26,993 nucleotides of DNA, taken from IMG/VR virus record IMGVR_UViG_3300042542_002790, positions 1-26,993 of that record; one strand, written 5' to 3'. Of this stretch, positions 7,555-15,145 are shown in pieces. Within the stretch, counting starts at the first letter, position 1. Every line of letters begins with the position of its first letter. The notes under the pieces are model-generated. The model made no database searches and had not been told where the DNA came from. It saw only the letters and a list, made by a program, of their open reading frames with translations. A program made the translations under genes and the position numbers. This stretch comes from a virus.

Positions 7555-8305
7555 TGATAAAATTTTCACATCTATACTTCTTTTAACCGCATTAGGGATA
7601 TCCGCAGTAGCAGGATACTTCTCAATTGTCGGCCTCACACTAATCTTCTCCGCGGCATTTTGGCCCATTGTAACGATGGGCGTTGTCTTAGAACTAGGCA
7701 AACTGGTTACCGCTTCCTTTATCTACAGAATGTGGACAAAGGTAAATTGGATAATGAAAGTATACTTTATTATCAGCGTAATTGTTTTATCCGCAATTAC
7801 ATCTTTAGGTATCTTTGGTTATCTATCTAAATCCTACACATCTGACTCTGCATCTTTATATGTAAATGAAACAAAGATAGCAACGAACAAGGAAGTACTT
7901 GATATCGAAAGAAGAAGACTGGACAATCTTCTAGCTCAACTTGAAAAACGAGATAAAGGCAATTCTCGTATAGAAAAAGATATCAAACAGACTCAGGATA
8001 GAATAGGAAATCTTACTAAAGAAATCGGAGAGTTGCAGCAGGAGAGAAATAAGCAGAACTCTGAGATCGGCCCAATACGCTACGTATCAGAGTTATTCTA
8101 CGATAAGAATGATCTGGAGACCATAGACAAAGCGGTTAGAATGATTATAGTTATTCTGGTCTTTGTATTTGACCCGCTGGCTATTCTGCTGGTTGTAGCC
8201 GCAAACATGATGCTCAGGCAAAGACATAAGCCTAAAAAGTCCAAATATTCAATAGAAATAGAAAAAGATGCGGTTTTTAGCATCAAAAATAAAGATTTGG
8301 GATAA
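7547..8305 (+). CDS. Membrane protein with central coiled coil
   Basis: A 252-residue protein with hydrophobic segments at about residues 8-28, 31-60 and 70-93, then a charged heptad-rich region (about 110-175, with ERRRLDNLLAQLEKR and RIGNLTKEIGELQQER), a final membrane segment at about 196-223 and a basic tail. The layout is a helical hairpin bundle with a long soluble coiled coil between the last two membrane passes. Proteins of this layout occur in large phages without known function. It lies just before a late promoter, at the border of the tail-fibre cassette. Holin or membrane-scaffold roles are only guesses. Confidence 0.75.
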   Translation: MNNDKIFTSILLLTALGISAVAGYFSIVGLTLIFSAAFWPIVTMGVVLELGKLVTASFIYRMWTKVNWIMKVYFIISVIVLSAITSLGIFGYLSKSYTSDSASLYVNETKIATNKEVLDIERRRLDNLLAQLEKRDKGNSRIEKDIKQTQDRIGNLTKEIGELQQERNKQNSEIGPIRYVSELFYDKNDLETIDKAVRMIIVILVFVFDPLAILLVVAANMMLRQRHKPKKSKYSIEIEKDAVFSIKNKDLG

Positions 8306-8313
8306 TATAAATA
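8306..8313 (+). promoter_or_regulatory. T4-type late promoter box TATAAATA
   Basis: A perfect TATAAATA, the T4 late-promoter -10 element, lies 22 nt before the first gene of the tail-fibre cassette and just after the stop of the preceding gene. T4 late promoters need no -35 and are read with the phage sigma factor gp55; that factor is not in this window. Confidence 0.6.
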
Positions 8314-8335
8314 ATAGAGTTCAAAGGAAACCATT

Positions 8336-8587
8336 ATGGCCCTAACACAAATTAAATCTTCCGGTATTTCTGCTAATGCGATAACCATTGAAAAAATTGC
8401 TGCGAACGTTCAAAGTCAACTAGGCGGCGGAGGTGGCGGATCTGGAGTTATTCTTCTCTCCAATACCACGATTACTGCAAATTTTGATATACCCGTAGGA
8501 CAAAATGGATTATCAATTGGGCCGGTTACTGTTGTAGATGGTGCCAATGTAACGATTGCGCCAGGGCAAAGGTGGTTAATACTATGA
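8336..8587 (+). CDS. Short tail-fibre-like protein with glycine linker
   Basis: An 83-residue protein beginning ALTQIKSSGISANAITIEKIA, a motif common at the starts of phage fibre and fibre-tip proteins, then a Gly6 linker and a beta-rich C-terminal segment ending in PGQRWLIL. AAAGGAAA precedes the ATG. It is the first gene after the late promoter, and its stop overlaps the next start (ATGA). The fibre assignment is inferred from motif and location. Confidence 0.65.
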   Translation: MALTQIKSSGISANAITIEKIAANVQSQLGGGGGGSGVILLSNTTITANFDIPVGQNGLSIGPVTVVDGANVTIAPGQRWLIL

Positions 8588-8802
8588 GCATTACTTTTGA
8601 TGCTGATAACAATACTATAACCGAAGATGGCACTACTATAACTTTAAAAAATTTAGCTTTAACCTTACCTTCGGGTAACACATTACAAAGACCTTCAAGT
8701 CCAAACGCCGGTATGATTAGATATAATAATCAAACAAATCAGATTGAAGGATACGATGGAATTAGATGGGTAATTATTCAACAACCTGGAATAACTAACT
8801 AA
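8584..8802 (+). CDS. Fibre-module protein A (GNTxQRP module only)
   Basis: A 72-residue protein carrying one copy of the cassette module: LPSGNTLQRPSSPNAG, then MIRYNNQTNQIEGYDG and RWVII. The module (G-N-T-x-Q-R-P, then RYN/RFN, then E-x-Y/F-x-G, then W) is widespread in phage fibre proteins, often next to collagen-like or glycine-rich tips. Here it makes up nearly the whole protein. ATG 8584 overlaps the preceding stop. It is strikingly similar to the protein at 10906, both in residues and in DNA. Confidence 0.7.
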   Translation: MSITFDADNNTITEDGTTITLKNLALTLPSGNTLQRPSSPNAGMIRYNNQTNQIEGYDGIRWVIIQQPGITN

Positions 8803-8807
8803 CAATC

Positions 8808-9833
8808 ATGACAATTTCTATTTCAGGATCAGGTATTATAGACACAGGAGATGCAGTAATCTCTCTTGCAAATTCTGCACTTTTGATGCCAGTCGGAAAT
8901 ACTACACAAAGACCTATTTCGGCAACGGGTGGGATGCTTAGATTTAATAATCAAACTAATCTTTTTGAGGCATTTACCGGATTAAATTGGGTGACTATAT
9001 CTAGGTCAGATCTAATTGTAGATTATTTAGTTGTCGGAGGTGGAGCTGGCGGAGGACCTGGTCCATCTGGCTACGGCGGAGGTGGGGGAGGCGCTGGAGG
9101 GATTTTGTCCGGCAACATTGTGGCAAGTACAAGCTTTTTTTATTCAGTAACAGTAGGTGCAGGTGGTGCTGCGGCTGCTAATGGTAGTCTATCTACCTTT
9201 TCTGTAACTTCGTTTGGGGGAGGTGCTGGAGGTCTAGGTACTGGCGGTACCTACGTTTCCCCTAATGATGGTACTCCTGGCGGATCGGGTGGCGGGGGAG
9301 CAAGTACAGCAAATCCCACTGCAGGATTTTCCATTGCCGGAATTGGTACTTCGGGTCAGGGGTATTCCGGAGGTAGAGGTGTACATAGAGCAGGCTCCTC
9401 GCCAAACTTGCAGGCCGGTGGAGGTGGCGGCGCGAGTCAAACGGGTCAAGACGGTTCACCCGCATCTGGGGGTAAAGGCGGCGATGGTCAACCATCCTTA
9501 ATAACAGGTGCCAATGTAATCTATGCTGGAGGGGGCGGCGGGGCGGCATTCAATCCAACTGCAACTGCCGGAAATGGTGGAGCTGGTGGCGGTGGTACTG
9601 GAGGAAAATTTCCTGCAGCAGGAACTAATGCTACAGGATATGGTAGTGGAGGCGGCGGAGGAAGTCCCTCCGGGGGTTCTGGAAGTTCGGGTATAATCAT
9701 ACTTGCACATGCCAATACATTTTCAAACGCTGTAGTTTCCGCCGGATTAACCTATACACTTAATACTACATCAAGACCAGGATTCCTAGTTTATTCATTC
9801 ACCGCAGGTACCGGAACAGTTCAATGGGTTTAA
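8808..9833 (+). CDS. Glycine-rich fibre/adhesin protein B
   Basis: A 341-residue protein: a short beta N-terminus, the GNTTQRP module (about residues 28-65), a VDYLVVGGGAGGG entry into a long glycine-rich domain (about 70-295), and a 43-residue C-terminal cap ending FTAGTGTVQWV. The DYLVV-GGG entry and the runs of Gly with interspersed Ala, Ser and aromatic residues mark the glycine-rich domain found in phage receptor-binding proteins. In the S16 phage adhesin such Gly-rich stretches pack as polyglycine-II helices; the same fold here is an inference. The cap is shared with the proteins at 9840 and 11399. A host-recognition role is likely. Confidence 0.75.
   Translation: MTISISGSGIIDTGDAVISLANSALLMPVGNTTQRPISATGGMLRFNNQTNLFEAFTGLNWVTISRSDLIVDYLVVGGGAGGGPGPSGYGGGGGGAGGILSGNIVASTSFFYSVTVGAGGAAAANGSLSTFSVTSFGGGAGGLGTGGTYVSPNDGTPGGSGGGGASTANPTAGFSIAGIGTSGQGYSGGRGVHRAGSSPNLQAGGGGGASQTGQDGSPASGGKGGDGQPSLITGANVIYAGGGGGAAFNPTATAGNGGAGGGGTGGKFPAAGTNATGYGSGGGGGSPSGGSGSSGIIILAHANTFSNAVVSAGLTYTLNTTSRPGFLVYSFTAGTGTVQWV
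9702..9833 (+). repeat. 132-nt terminal repeat, copy 1
   Basis: This is the 3' end of glycine-rich gene B up to and including its stop. It aligns without gaps to 10773-10904 and 12509-12640. A 39-nt core (9770-9808) is identical in all three copies. Confidence 0.85.
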
Positions 9834-9839
9834 AAATTT

Positions 9840-10904
9840 ATGCCAGCAATAATTAATTCAGATAGCGGAGCGGTAACAGGTTCTGCAGGTTTAAAAATTA
9901 CAGGTAACTCCGATGGTATTCTGCACATACAGAATAACGGTGTTACTTCTTTTGTTGTTGCAAATAACTATATCAAAGTTCCTGTAGGAAATACTGCGAC
10001 CAGACCCAGCGTAGCTGAGGTTGGTATGCTAAGATTTAACAATCAATCCAATGCTTTTGAAGCTTATACTGGATCCTGGGTAGATGTTTCCACACGCGAT
10101 ATATCCTTAGAATATTTAGTTATTGCTGGCGGCGGCGGTGGTGGTGGAGATAATCCCAATACCGCAGGGGCAGGCGGCGGTGGCGCTGGCGGTTATTTAG
10201 CGAATACCTTAAGTGCTCGGTATAATGTAAACTATACTGTGACTGTCGGTGGCGGCGGTGTTGGAGGAGTCGGAAATGCTAGTCGAGGAGCAAACGGAAG
10301 CATCTCCGTATTTTCATCTATAACCTGTAATGGTGGAGGTGGCGGCGGTTCTTATCCTATCGCAGATGGAACTTTTGGAGGATCAGGTGGCGGCGCTGCA
10401 TACGCCGGAACCGGAGGAACAGGTACTCCTGGTCAAGGCAATCCAGGAGGAAACAACACTGGTACTAATGGCGGATCCGGAGGCGGAGGTGCAGGTGGAG
10501 CAGGATCCGTAGGGGGACCGAATGGTGCAGCAGGGGGAGTTGGAGCTAACTCCAGCATCACCGGGGTTAGTATAGAAAGAGCGGGTGGCGGTGGCGGAGG
10601 ATCATTTGGCCCTGGCGCTACGGGCGGTACCGCTTCTGGCGGTGGCGGTGCCGGGGGAAATGGAGGAGCCAATGGAGCTAATGCGACTATAAACTCTGGC
10701 GGTGGCGGAGGTGGCGCTGGAAATAGAGCTCCAGTGGGCACAGGTGGATCTGGGGGTTCAGGTATAGTTATTCTTGCACATGCCAATACTGTAGTTAATG
10801 CAGTAGTGTCCGCGGGTTTAACCTACACTCTTAATACCGCATCAAGACCAGGATTCCTAGTTTATTCATTCACCGCAGGTACTGGAACAATTAGTTGGAG
10901 TTAA
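9840..10904 (+). CDS. Glycine-rich fibre/adhesin protein C
   Basis: A 354-residue paralogue of the preceding protein. Residues 1-50 form a new beta N-terminus (GLKITGNSDGILHIQNNG), then VPVGNTATRPSVAEVGMLRF, the LEYLVIAGGGGGGG glycine-rich domain, and the same 43-residue cap. The Gly-rich parts differ strongly from protein B while the cap is nearly identical at DNA level, which suggests domain shuffling. Only 6 nt separate it from the previous stop, with no clear ribosome site, so translation is probably coupled. Confidence 0.75.
   Translation: MPAIINSDSGAVTGSAGLKITGNSDGILHIQNNGVTSFVVANNYIKVPVGNTATRPSVAEVGMLRFNNQSNAFEAYTGSWVDVSTRDISLEYLVIAGGGGGGGDNPNTAGAGGGGAGGYLANTLSARYNVNYTVTVGGGGVGGVGNASRGANGSISVFSSITCNGGGGGGSYPIADGTFGGSGGGAAYAGTGGTGTPGQGNPGGNNTGTNGGSGGGGAGGAGSVGGPNGAAGGVGANSSITGVSIERAGGGGGGSFGPGATGGTASGGGGAGGNGGANGANATINSGGGGGGAGNRAPVGTGGSGGSGIVILAHANTVVNAVVSAGLTYTLNTASRPGFLVYSFTAGTGTISWS
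10773..10904 (+). repeat. 132-nt terminal repeat, copy 2
   Basis: This is the 3' end of glycine-rich gene C. Its last 87 nt (10818-10904) differ from copy 3 at only two positions. The 39-nt core is at 10841-10879. Confidence 0.85.
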
Positions 10905-10905
10905 A

Positions 10906-11136
10906 ATGCCTAAAAATATAAGCATTCAAAACTCCAAGATAACTTTTACCAATAACGAAGATTCGTCTTTAACTTTATTTGGATTGACTCTTGATTCAGG
11001 TTATGTTACATTACCAAGAGGTAATACGTTACAAAGACCAGCCAACCCAGAAGCAGGTATGATGCGTTATAACAATCAAACGAATCAGATTGAGGGGTAT
11101 GATGGTGTTGATTGGAGACAAATAATACAACCATGA
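10906..11136 (+). CDS. Fibre-module protein D (GNTxQRP module only)
   Basis: A 76-residue protein with PRGNTLQRPANPEAGMMRYN followed by NQTNQIEGYDG and W. It ends soon after the module, with no glycine-rich domain. It is the closest relative of the protein at 8584: the stretch AGMxRYNNQTNQIEGYDG is shared. The next gene starts within its stop (ATGA). It may be a short fibre subunit or an exchangeable adapter; neither is proven. Confidence 0.7.
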   Translation: MPKNISIQNSKITFTNNEDSSLTLFGLTLDSGYVTLPRGNTLQRPANPEAGMMRYNNQTNQIEGYDGVDWRQIIQP

Positions 11137-11402
11137 CTATAATAAGAGCAGGCAGAACCAATTCAACAAGTTTATCCATAGAAGCGGATAACAGTGATGA
11201 AATACTTTTTAAGTCTGTCGAAGCCAATGTTATGCTAATAAATAACGACGGAGTTACTTTACTATCGGATTTAGTAATACCATCAGGAAATACATTACAA
11301 AGACCAGCAAATCCTATTACTGGTGAGATTAGATTTAATACCTCAATAAATGCGGTTGAGGGCTATAACGGAAACGATTGGATAACTGTAAGACAAGTAT
11401 GA
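11133..11402 (+). CDS. Fibre-module protein E
   Basis: An 89-residue protein. Its N-terminal 50 residues (MTIIRAGRTNSTSLSIEADN) match the start of the next gene, and the rest is the module: IPSGNTLQRPANPITGEIRF, then EGYNGNDW. It lacks a glycine-rich domain, so it looks like the front half of its downstream neighbour, as if made by tandem duplication with loss or non-gain of the tip. ATG 11133 overlaps the preceding stop. Confidence 0.7.
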   Translation: MTIIRAGRTNSTSLSIEADNSDEILFKSVEANVMLINNDGVTLLSDLVIPSGNTLQRPANPITGEIRFNTSINAVEGYNGNDWITVRQV

Positions 11403-12640
11403 CAATAATAAGATCAAATACAACTACAGGATTAGTAATTGAGCCTGATAATTCTGGTAATATAGTTTTCGTAGCCGATCAAAATAATGTTGCTATGAGA
11501 ATAGACCCATCGGGGGTAGTTGATATTTCTACCAGTAGATTAGTAATCCCAACAGGAAATACTGCACAAAGACCAACTTCCTTAGCCACCGGAATACTTA
11601 GATTTAATACTGAAAATAATAATTTTGAAACTTATACAAATTCCGGATGGGCAACTATTCCTAAAGAATTATCCTTCAACGTAGAATATTTAGTAATTGC
11701 CGGCGGCGGCGGCGGCGGTGGAGGAGCATCAGCTTACGTGGGCGGCGGTGGAGGAGCAGGAGGATTACTTTCGGGTAATACTATTGTAACTATAGGCCCA
11801 AGTTTTAATTATCTATGTACCATTGGAGCAGGCGGTTCGGGCGGCGGCATTCCTGCGCCGGCGAATCCTGGAACAAGCGGTAGCCCAAGTATTTTTGGAC
11901 AGTATATAACGGGTGTAAGTTCTACATATCCGACCGGAGGTGGATCTAGTCCCTTTTCGGGGAATGTGGTTAGTGGAGGTTCAGGTGTAGCTTTCGGTGG
12001 AGGTAATGGTGGCATAGGTACATCTGGTCCAACTGTCTCTCCCTTAAACTCAGGAAATATCGGCGGTTCAGGCGGCGGAGGGGGAACTTTAGGGGTTGCA
12101 TCTCCGGGGGCAGGTAGACTTTTTGGTGGCGTTGGTACTTCGGGGCAAGGGTATCCGGGTGGCGCAGGTAATTATAGAGGAGCTGTTGCGATAGGAATCG
12201 TTGCTGGAGGTGGAGGAGGCAGCGGTGGCGCAGGCGCTAATGCTACTGCAAACGTTTCTGGGGGACCTGGAGGAATAGGAACATCTTCTTCCATCACAGG
12301 CATATCTCAGATCTATGCCGGGGGTGGCGGCGGAGGAGGATATAGTCCTGGAACCACTGCGGGAACAGGGGGCTCCGGGGGCGGTGGTGCTGGAGGAAAC
12401 GGTAATCCTGCCGGTGTCGCCGGAAATGTGAATACCGGAAGTGGCGGCGGAGGACATGGTGGTGGCCCCTCATCCGCTGGCGGTGGCGGCGGTTCAGGCA
12501 TAGTTATTCTTGCGCATTCTAACGTATATACTAATGCTGTAGTTTCAGCAGGATTAACCTACACTCTTAATACCGAATCAAGACCAGGATTCCTAGTTTA
12601 TTCATTCACCGCAGGCACTGGAACAATTAGTTGGAGTTAA
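11399..12640 (+). CDS. Glycine-rich fibre/adhesin protein F
   Basis: A 413-residue protein, the largest of the cassette. It starts MTIIRSNTTTGLVIEPDNS, paralogous to protein E. It then has IPTGNTAQRPTSLATGILRF, a VEYLVIAGGGGGGGG entry, about 260 residues of glycine-rich sequence, and the shared 43-residue cap ending AGTGTISWS. It overlaps the stop of protein E by ATGA. Its cap DNA is almost identical to that of protein C. Probable receptor-binding tip; confidence in the fibre class is good, in the exact role moderate. Confidence 0.75.
   Translation: MTIIRSNTTTGLVIEPDNSGNIVFVADQNNVAMRIDPSGVVDISTSRLVIPTGNTAQRPTSLATGILRFNTENNNFETYTNSGWATIPKELSFNVEYLVIAGGGGGGGGASAYVGGGGGAGGLLSGNTIVTIGPSFNYLCTIGAGGSGGGIPAPANPGTSGSPSIFGQYITGVSSTYPTGGGSSPFSGNVVSGGSGVAFGGGNGGIGTSGPTVSPLNSGNIGGSGGGGGTLGVASPGAGRLFGGVGTSGQGYPGGAGNYRGAVAIGIVAGGGGGSGGAGANATANVSGGPGGIGTSSSITGISQIYAGGGGGGGYSPGTTAGTGGSGGGGAGGNGNPAGVAGNVNTGSGGGGHGGGPSSAGGGGGSGIVILAHSNVYTNAVVSAGLTYTLNTESRPGFLVYSFTAGTGTISWS
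12509..12640 (+). repeat. 132-nt terminal repeat, copy 3
   Basis: This is the 3' end of glycine-rich gene F. Its last 87 nt (12554-12640) are nearly identical to copy 2, and the 39-nt core is at 12577-12615. The first 45 nt are more diverged, so identity rises toward the stop codon. Confidence 0.85.
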
Positions 12641-12653
12641 TGGAGAAATAAAA

Positions 12654-13022
12654 ATGGCACACTATGCTTTTTTAGATGCAAATAATATAGTTACAGAAGT
12701 TATCGTTGGTAAAGACGAAAACGAGGATGGCATTCTTTGGGAATTGCACTATGGTGCCTTTAGAAACCAAGTATGCAAAAGAACATCTTATAATACCAGA
12801 GGTGGAGTACACAATTCAGGCGGCACACCATATAGAAAAAATTATGCCGGAATAGGTTATACATACGACGAGAGCAGAGATGCTTTTATTCCACCTAAGC
12901 CATTTAATTCTTGGGTGTTGAATGAAACAACTTGTCTTTGGGATGCACCTACTCCTATGCCAGAAGATGGTAAGCCATATCGTTGGGACGAAGATACTAC
13001 TAGCTGGATAGAAATAACATGA
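12654..13022 (+). CDS. Conserved marine-phage virion-associated protein, paralogue 1
   Basis: A 122-residue protein with a conserved core: RTSYNTRGG, then GGTPYRKNYAGIGYTYDE, SWVLNETTCLWDAPTPMP and a final YRWDEDTTSWIEI. I recall this family from the tail-fibre regions of T4-like marine phages; its function is unknown. It is paralogous to the protein at 14707, with most of the core conserved and a different N-terminal insert (GKDENEDGILWELHYGAF). TGGAGAAATAAAA before the ATG is a good ribosome site. The stop overlaps the next start. Confidence 0.75.
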   Translation: MAHYAFLDANNIVTEVIVGKDENEDGILWELHYGAFRNQVCKRTSYNTRGGVHNSGGTPYRKNYAGIGYTYDESRDAFIPPKPFNSWVLNETTCLWDAPTPMPEDGKPYRWDEDTTSWIEIT

Positions 13023-13210
13023 CAACGAAAATATTTGTATCTCAAATAGATACACAATCTGCTGCAAACGTAGCATTAACGGCTTTACCTCAAAGTGCTA
13101 CACTTGTTGCGGGGAATAACATTACAATTGCGGCGAATGGTCAAATTAGTTCAACTGCTACGGGTACCGCAGCAACAGAAATACATCCCTTTTTAAACAT
13201 GGGAGCTTAA
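13019..13210 (+). CDS. Short fibre-region protein, 63 residues
   Basis: A small Ala/Thr-rich protein (KIFVSQIDTQSAANVALTAL, LVAGNNITIAANGQISST) with predicted beta strands and no membrane segment. It starts by an ATGA overlap and ends 4 nt before the next gene. The GNNITIAANGQISS pattern resembles short repeats in phage fibre stalks. No further assignment. Confidence 0.6.
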   Translation: MTTKIFVSQIDTQSAANVALTALPQSATLVAGNNITIAANGQISSTATGTAATEIHPFLNMGA

Positions 13211-13214
13211 ACAA

Positions 13215-13544
13215 ATGCCAACAGTATATAAAATTTTAGGACAAGCTTTACCAACAGCAAATACATTTACTGATATCTATAGAGTACCTACGGCGAATAG
13301 TACTGTGGTTTCTACACTAAATGTTTGTAATTTAACATCATCAAATGTCTCTTTTAGAATAGCTACAAGACCGAATGGAAATACTATAACAGGAGCCCAT
13401 TATATTGCTTATGACATTGCATTAGGAGCTCAAGATGCCATTGGCATGACAATGGGAGTCACGTTAGCTGCAAATGATGTAGTTACAGTATTTTCTTTTC
13501 AAGGAAATGTAGCATTTAATCTTTACGGTACAGAGATCTACTAA
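13215..13544 (+). CDS. Small virion-type beta protein, 109 residues
   Basis: It begins MPTVYKILGQALPTANTFTD then IYRVPT, followed by VVSTLNVCNLTSSNVSFRIA, HYIAYDIALGAQDA and a C-terminal FNLYGTEIY. This matches a beta-sandwich-like family I recall from marine phage structural regions (TVYKxLGQ start, IAYDxxxGAxD centre). Its exact place in the particle is unknown; location in the fibre cassette suggests a fibre or baseplate decoration. Confidence 0.65.
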   Translation: MPTVYKILGQALPTANTFTDIYRVPTANSTVVSTLNVCNLTSSNVSFRIATRPNGNTITGAHYIAYDIALGAQDAIGMTMGVTLAANDVVTVFSFQGNVAFNLYGTEIY

Positions 13545-13546
13545 AA

Positions 13547-14506
13547 ATGGCAATTATTCGTCATAGTCAAAGAGCACATTCTACAAAAAACGTAGAAAAG
13601 GCAAGGTTGCCGATTATTATTACACCCGGTGCACTTCCTATTATGGTTGACTATCTTGTAGTTGCCGGAGGAGGCGGAGGTGGTGTAGGTGGTGGTGGTG
13701 GTGCAGGTGGATTTTTAGAATCCAATGTAGGTATTATGCCTGGTACAAACGTTGCTATTACTGTGGGTGGAGGCGGTATCGCCGCATATTCTGGAGGATT
13801 AGCTCCGTCAACGATAATCGGAAATGGAAGTAATTCTAGTATTATAGGTAGTGTTTCTTCGGTTATCAGTATAGGTGGGGGTAGTGGTGCCACAGCCAAT
13901 ACACGTTTTGGTGGTGGAATCGTGTCAGCCAACGGACAAACATATAAGGGCGCAAACGGCGGTTCGGGTGGAGGTTCGGGCGGAAATAGTGACACTGGAA
14001 GCACAGACGTACCGGGAGGATCAGGATTCGGATTTCCCGGAACACAAAGAATTAGTCAACAAGGATTTCCTGGAGGAAGAGGATTTGGAAATCCGGGTTC
14101 TCCTTCTGGTGGCGGAGGTGGAGCAGGTGGTGCGGCACAAGGAGCAGGAGCACCTTCAACCACAGGAGGGGTAGGTCTATCATCCTCAATTTCTGGATCT
14201 CCTGTTACATACGCAGGAGGAGGTGGGGGTGGAAGTTATAATACTATAACAGGCGCGGGTGGTGCAGGTGGCGGCGGCGATGGCACCACCGGTGGTGCGA
14301 CTTCTCCCAGCGGAATTGCAAATACTGGCGGAGGAGGCGGAGGAAATGGTGGTGGCGGCACTAGCGGACAGGGGGGTTCGGGTATTATTATACTTAGACA
14401 TCCGAACACCATATCAACTGCTATAACTACAGGCGCCAATATCACGTCATCGGGCGGATTTACCATATATACTTATAATCAGTCTGGAACTTTTAGATTT
14501 AACTAA
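13547..14506 (+). CDS. Glycine-rich fibre/adhesin protein G
   Basis: A 319-residue protein with a different build from B, C and F. A 33-residue N-terminus (MAIIRHSQRAHSTKNVEKAR) lacks the GNTxQRP module, and MVDYLVVAGGGGGG starts the glycine-rich domain. The end, GGSGIIILRHPNT then FTIYTYNQSGTFRFN, is a different cap from the shared 43-residue one. The domain architecture still indicates a fibre tip. It may be an alternative receptor binder attached through a different adapter. Confidence 0.72.
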   Translation: MAIIRHSQRAHSTKNVEKARLPIIITPGALPIMVDYLVVAGGGGGGVGGGGGAGGFLESNVGIMPGTNVAITVGGGGIAAYSGGLAPSTIIGNGSNSSIIGSVSSVISIGGGSGATANTRFGGGIVSANGQTYKGANGGSGGGSGGNSDTGSTDVPGGSGFGFPGTQRISQQGFPGGRGFGNPGSPSGGGGGAGGAAQGAGAPSTTGGVGLSSSISGSPVTYAGGGGGGSYNTITGAGGAGGGGDGTTGGATSPSGIANTGGGGGGNGGGGTSGQGGSGIIILRHPNTISTAITTGANITSSGGFTIYTYNQSGTFRFN

Positions 14507-14511
14507 TAAAT

Positions 14512-14697
14512 ATGCAGACAACAATCGCAGATTTTGTTTTAAGTAATCCTGCCAATCAAGATGTAGATAAAGCTACATTTGAAACAGGTTTAGATTTTGA
14601 TAACATCGTGGACGATGCAAATCCTACGCTAGTCTATGTTAAAAATAACATTGCGATAGCTTGGTATGAAACTATTGCAATGGTTGGCTTTAAATAA
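14512..14697 (+). CDS. Short protein of unknown function, 61 residues
   Basis: A small acidic protein (MQTTIADFVLSNPANQDVDK) without signal or membrane segment. It fits between the glycine-rich gene and the second paralogue and is co-directional. No strong ribosome site is seen before ATG 14512. No family recognised. Confidence 0.5.
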   Translation: MQTTIADFVLSNPANQDVDKATFETGLDFDNIVDDANPTLVYVKNNIAIAWYETIAMVGFK

Positions 14698-14706
14698 GGA
14701 GAAAAA

Positions 14707-15081
14707 ATGAGTCATTTTGCTAAAGTAGAAAATGGTATTGTAACTCAAGTTATTGTTGCAGAACAAGATTTTATTGATTCTGGAGCAGTAGGCGATCCAT
14801 CCACATGGGTTCAAACAAGTTATAATACTTACGCTGGACAACATAGAAACGGCGGCACACCTTTACGCAAGAACTATGCCGGAATTGGTATGGTGTATGA
14901 TGCGGTAAAAGACGCATTCTACGCACCTCAACCATTTCCAAGTTGGGTTCTTGATGAACAAACTTGCATTTGGAATGCACCTGTTCCAATGCCTGCAGAT
15001 GCCGGTCAAGGTGACCCACCAAAGTTCTATACCTGGGATGAGGCTACAACCAACTGGGTTGAAGTCGTTCCGCAGCAATAA
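14707..15081 (+). CDS. Conserved marine-phage virion-associated protein, paralogue 2
   Basis: A 124-residue paralogue of the protein at 12654, with MSHFAKVENGIVTQVIVAEQ at the start, TWVQTSYNTYAGQHRNGGTP, LRKNYAGIGMVYD, SWVLDEQTCIWNAPVPMP and a final YTWDEATTNWVEV. The N-terminal half is closer to the common marine-phage form than its paralogue. A strong AAGGAGAAAA precedes the ATG. It is the last gene before a terminator, so it likely closes the late fibre operon. Function unknown. Confidence 0.78.
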   Translation: MSHFAKVENGIVTQVIVAEQDFIDSGAVGDPSTWVQTSYNTYAGQHRNGGTPLRKNYAGIGMVYDAVKDAFYAPQPFPSWVLDEQTCIWNAPVPMPADAGQGDPPKFYTWDEATTNWVEVVPQQ

Positions 15082-15086
15082 TGGAC

Positions 15087-15108
15087 AAGCCCCTGAAATA
15101 CGGGGCTT
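15087..15108 (+). terminator. Hairpin terminator ending the fibre cassette
   Basis: AAGCCCC, loop TGAAATAC, GGGGCTT forms a perfect 7-bp GC-rich stem 6 nt after the stop codon. The following GACTTCTTCC is only moderately T-rich, so efficiency is uncertain. The last two bases are also the first two of the next promoter's -35 box. Confidence 0.65.
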
Positions 15109-15135
15109 GACTTCTTCCATTTTAGATTATATAAT
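15107..15135 (+). promoter_or_regulatory. Sigma70-type promoter P1
   Basis: TTGACT (15107-15112), a 17-nt spacer ending GATTA, and TATAAT (15130-15135). It drives the glycine-zipper and SleB genes. It belongs to the GATTATATAAT class together with P2 and P4. Confidence 0.85.
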
Positions 15136-15145
15136 TGTCGTGTGA

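Noticed and set aside
9498-14466. Long minus-strand ORFs rich in proline opposite the glycine-rich genes
   Set aside because: Gly codons GGN read as Pro codons CCN on the other strand, so stops are rare there by composition. No ribosome sites, no shared family features, and they lie wholly inside supported genes.
8336-15081. Diversity-generating retroelement acting on the fibre genes
   Set aside because: No reverse transcriptase gene or template/variable repeat pair with adenine-specific differences was seen; the repeat differences are few and not A-biased.
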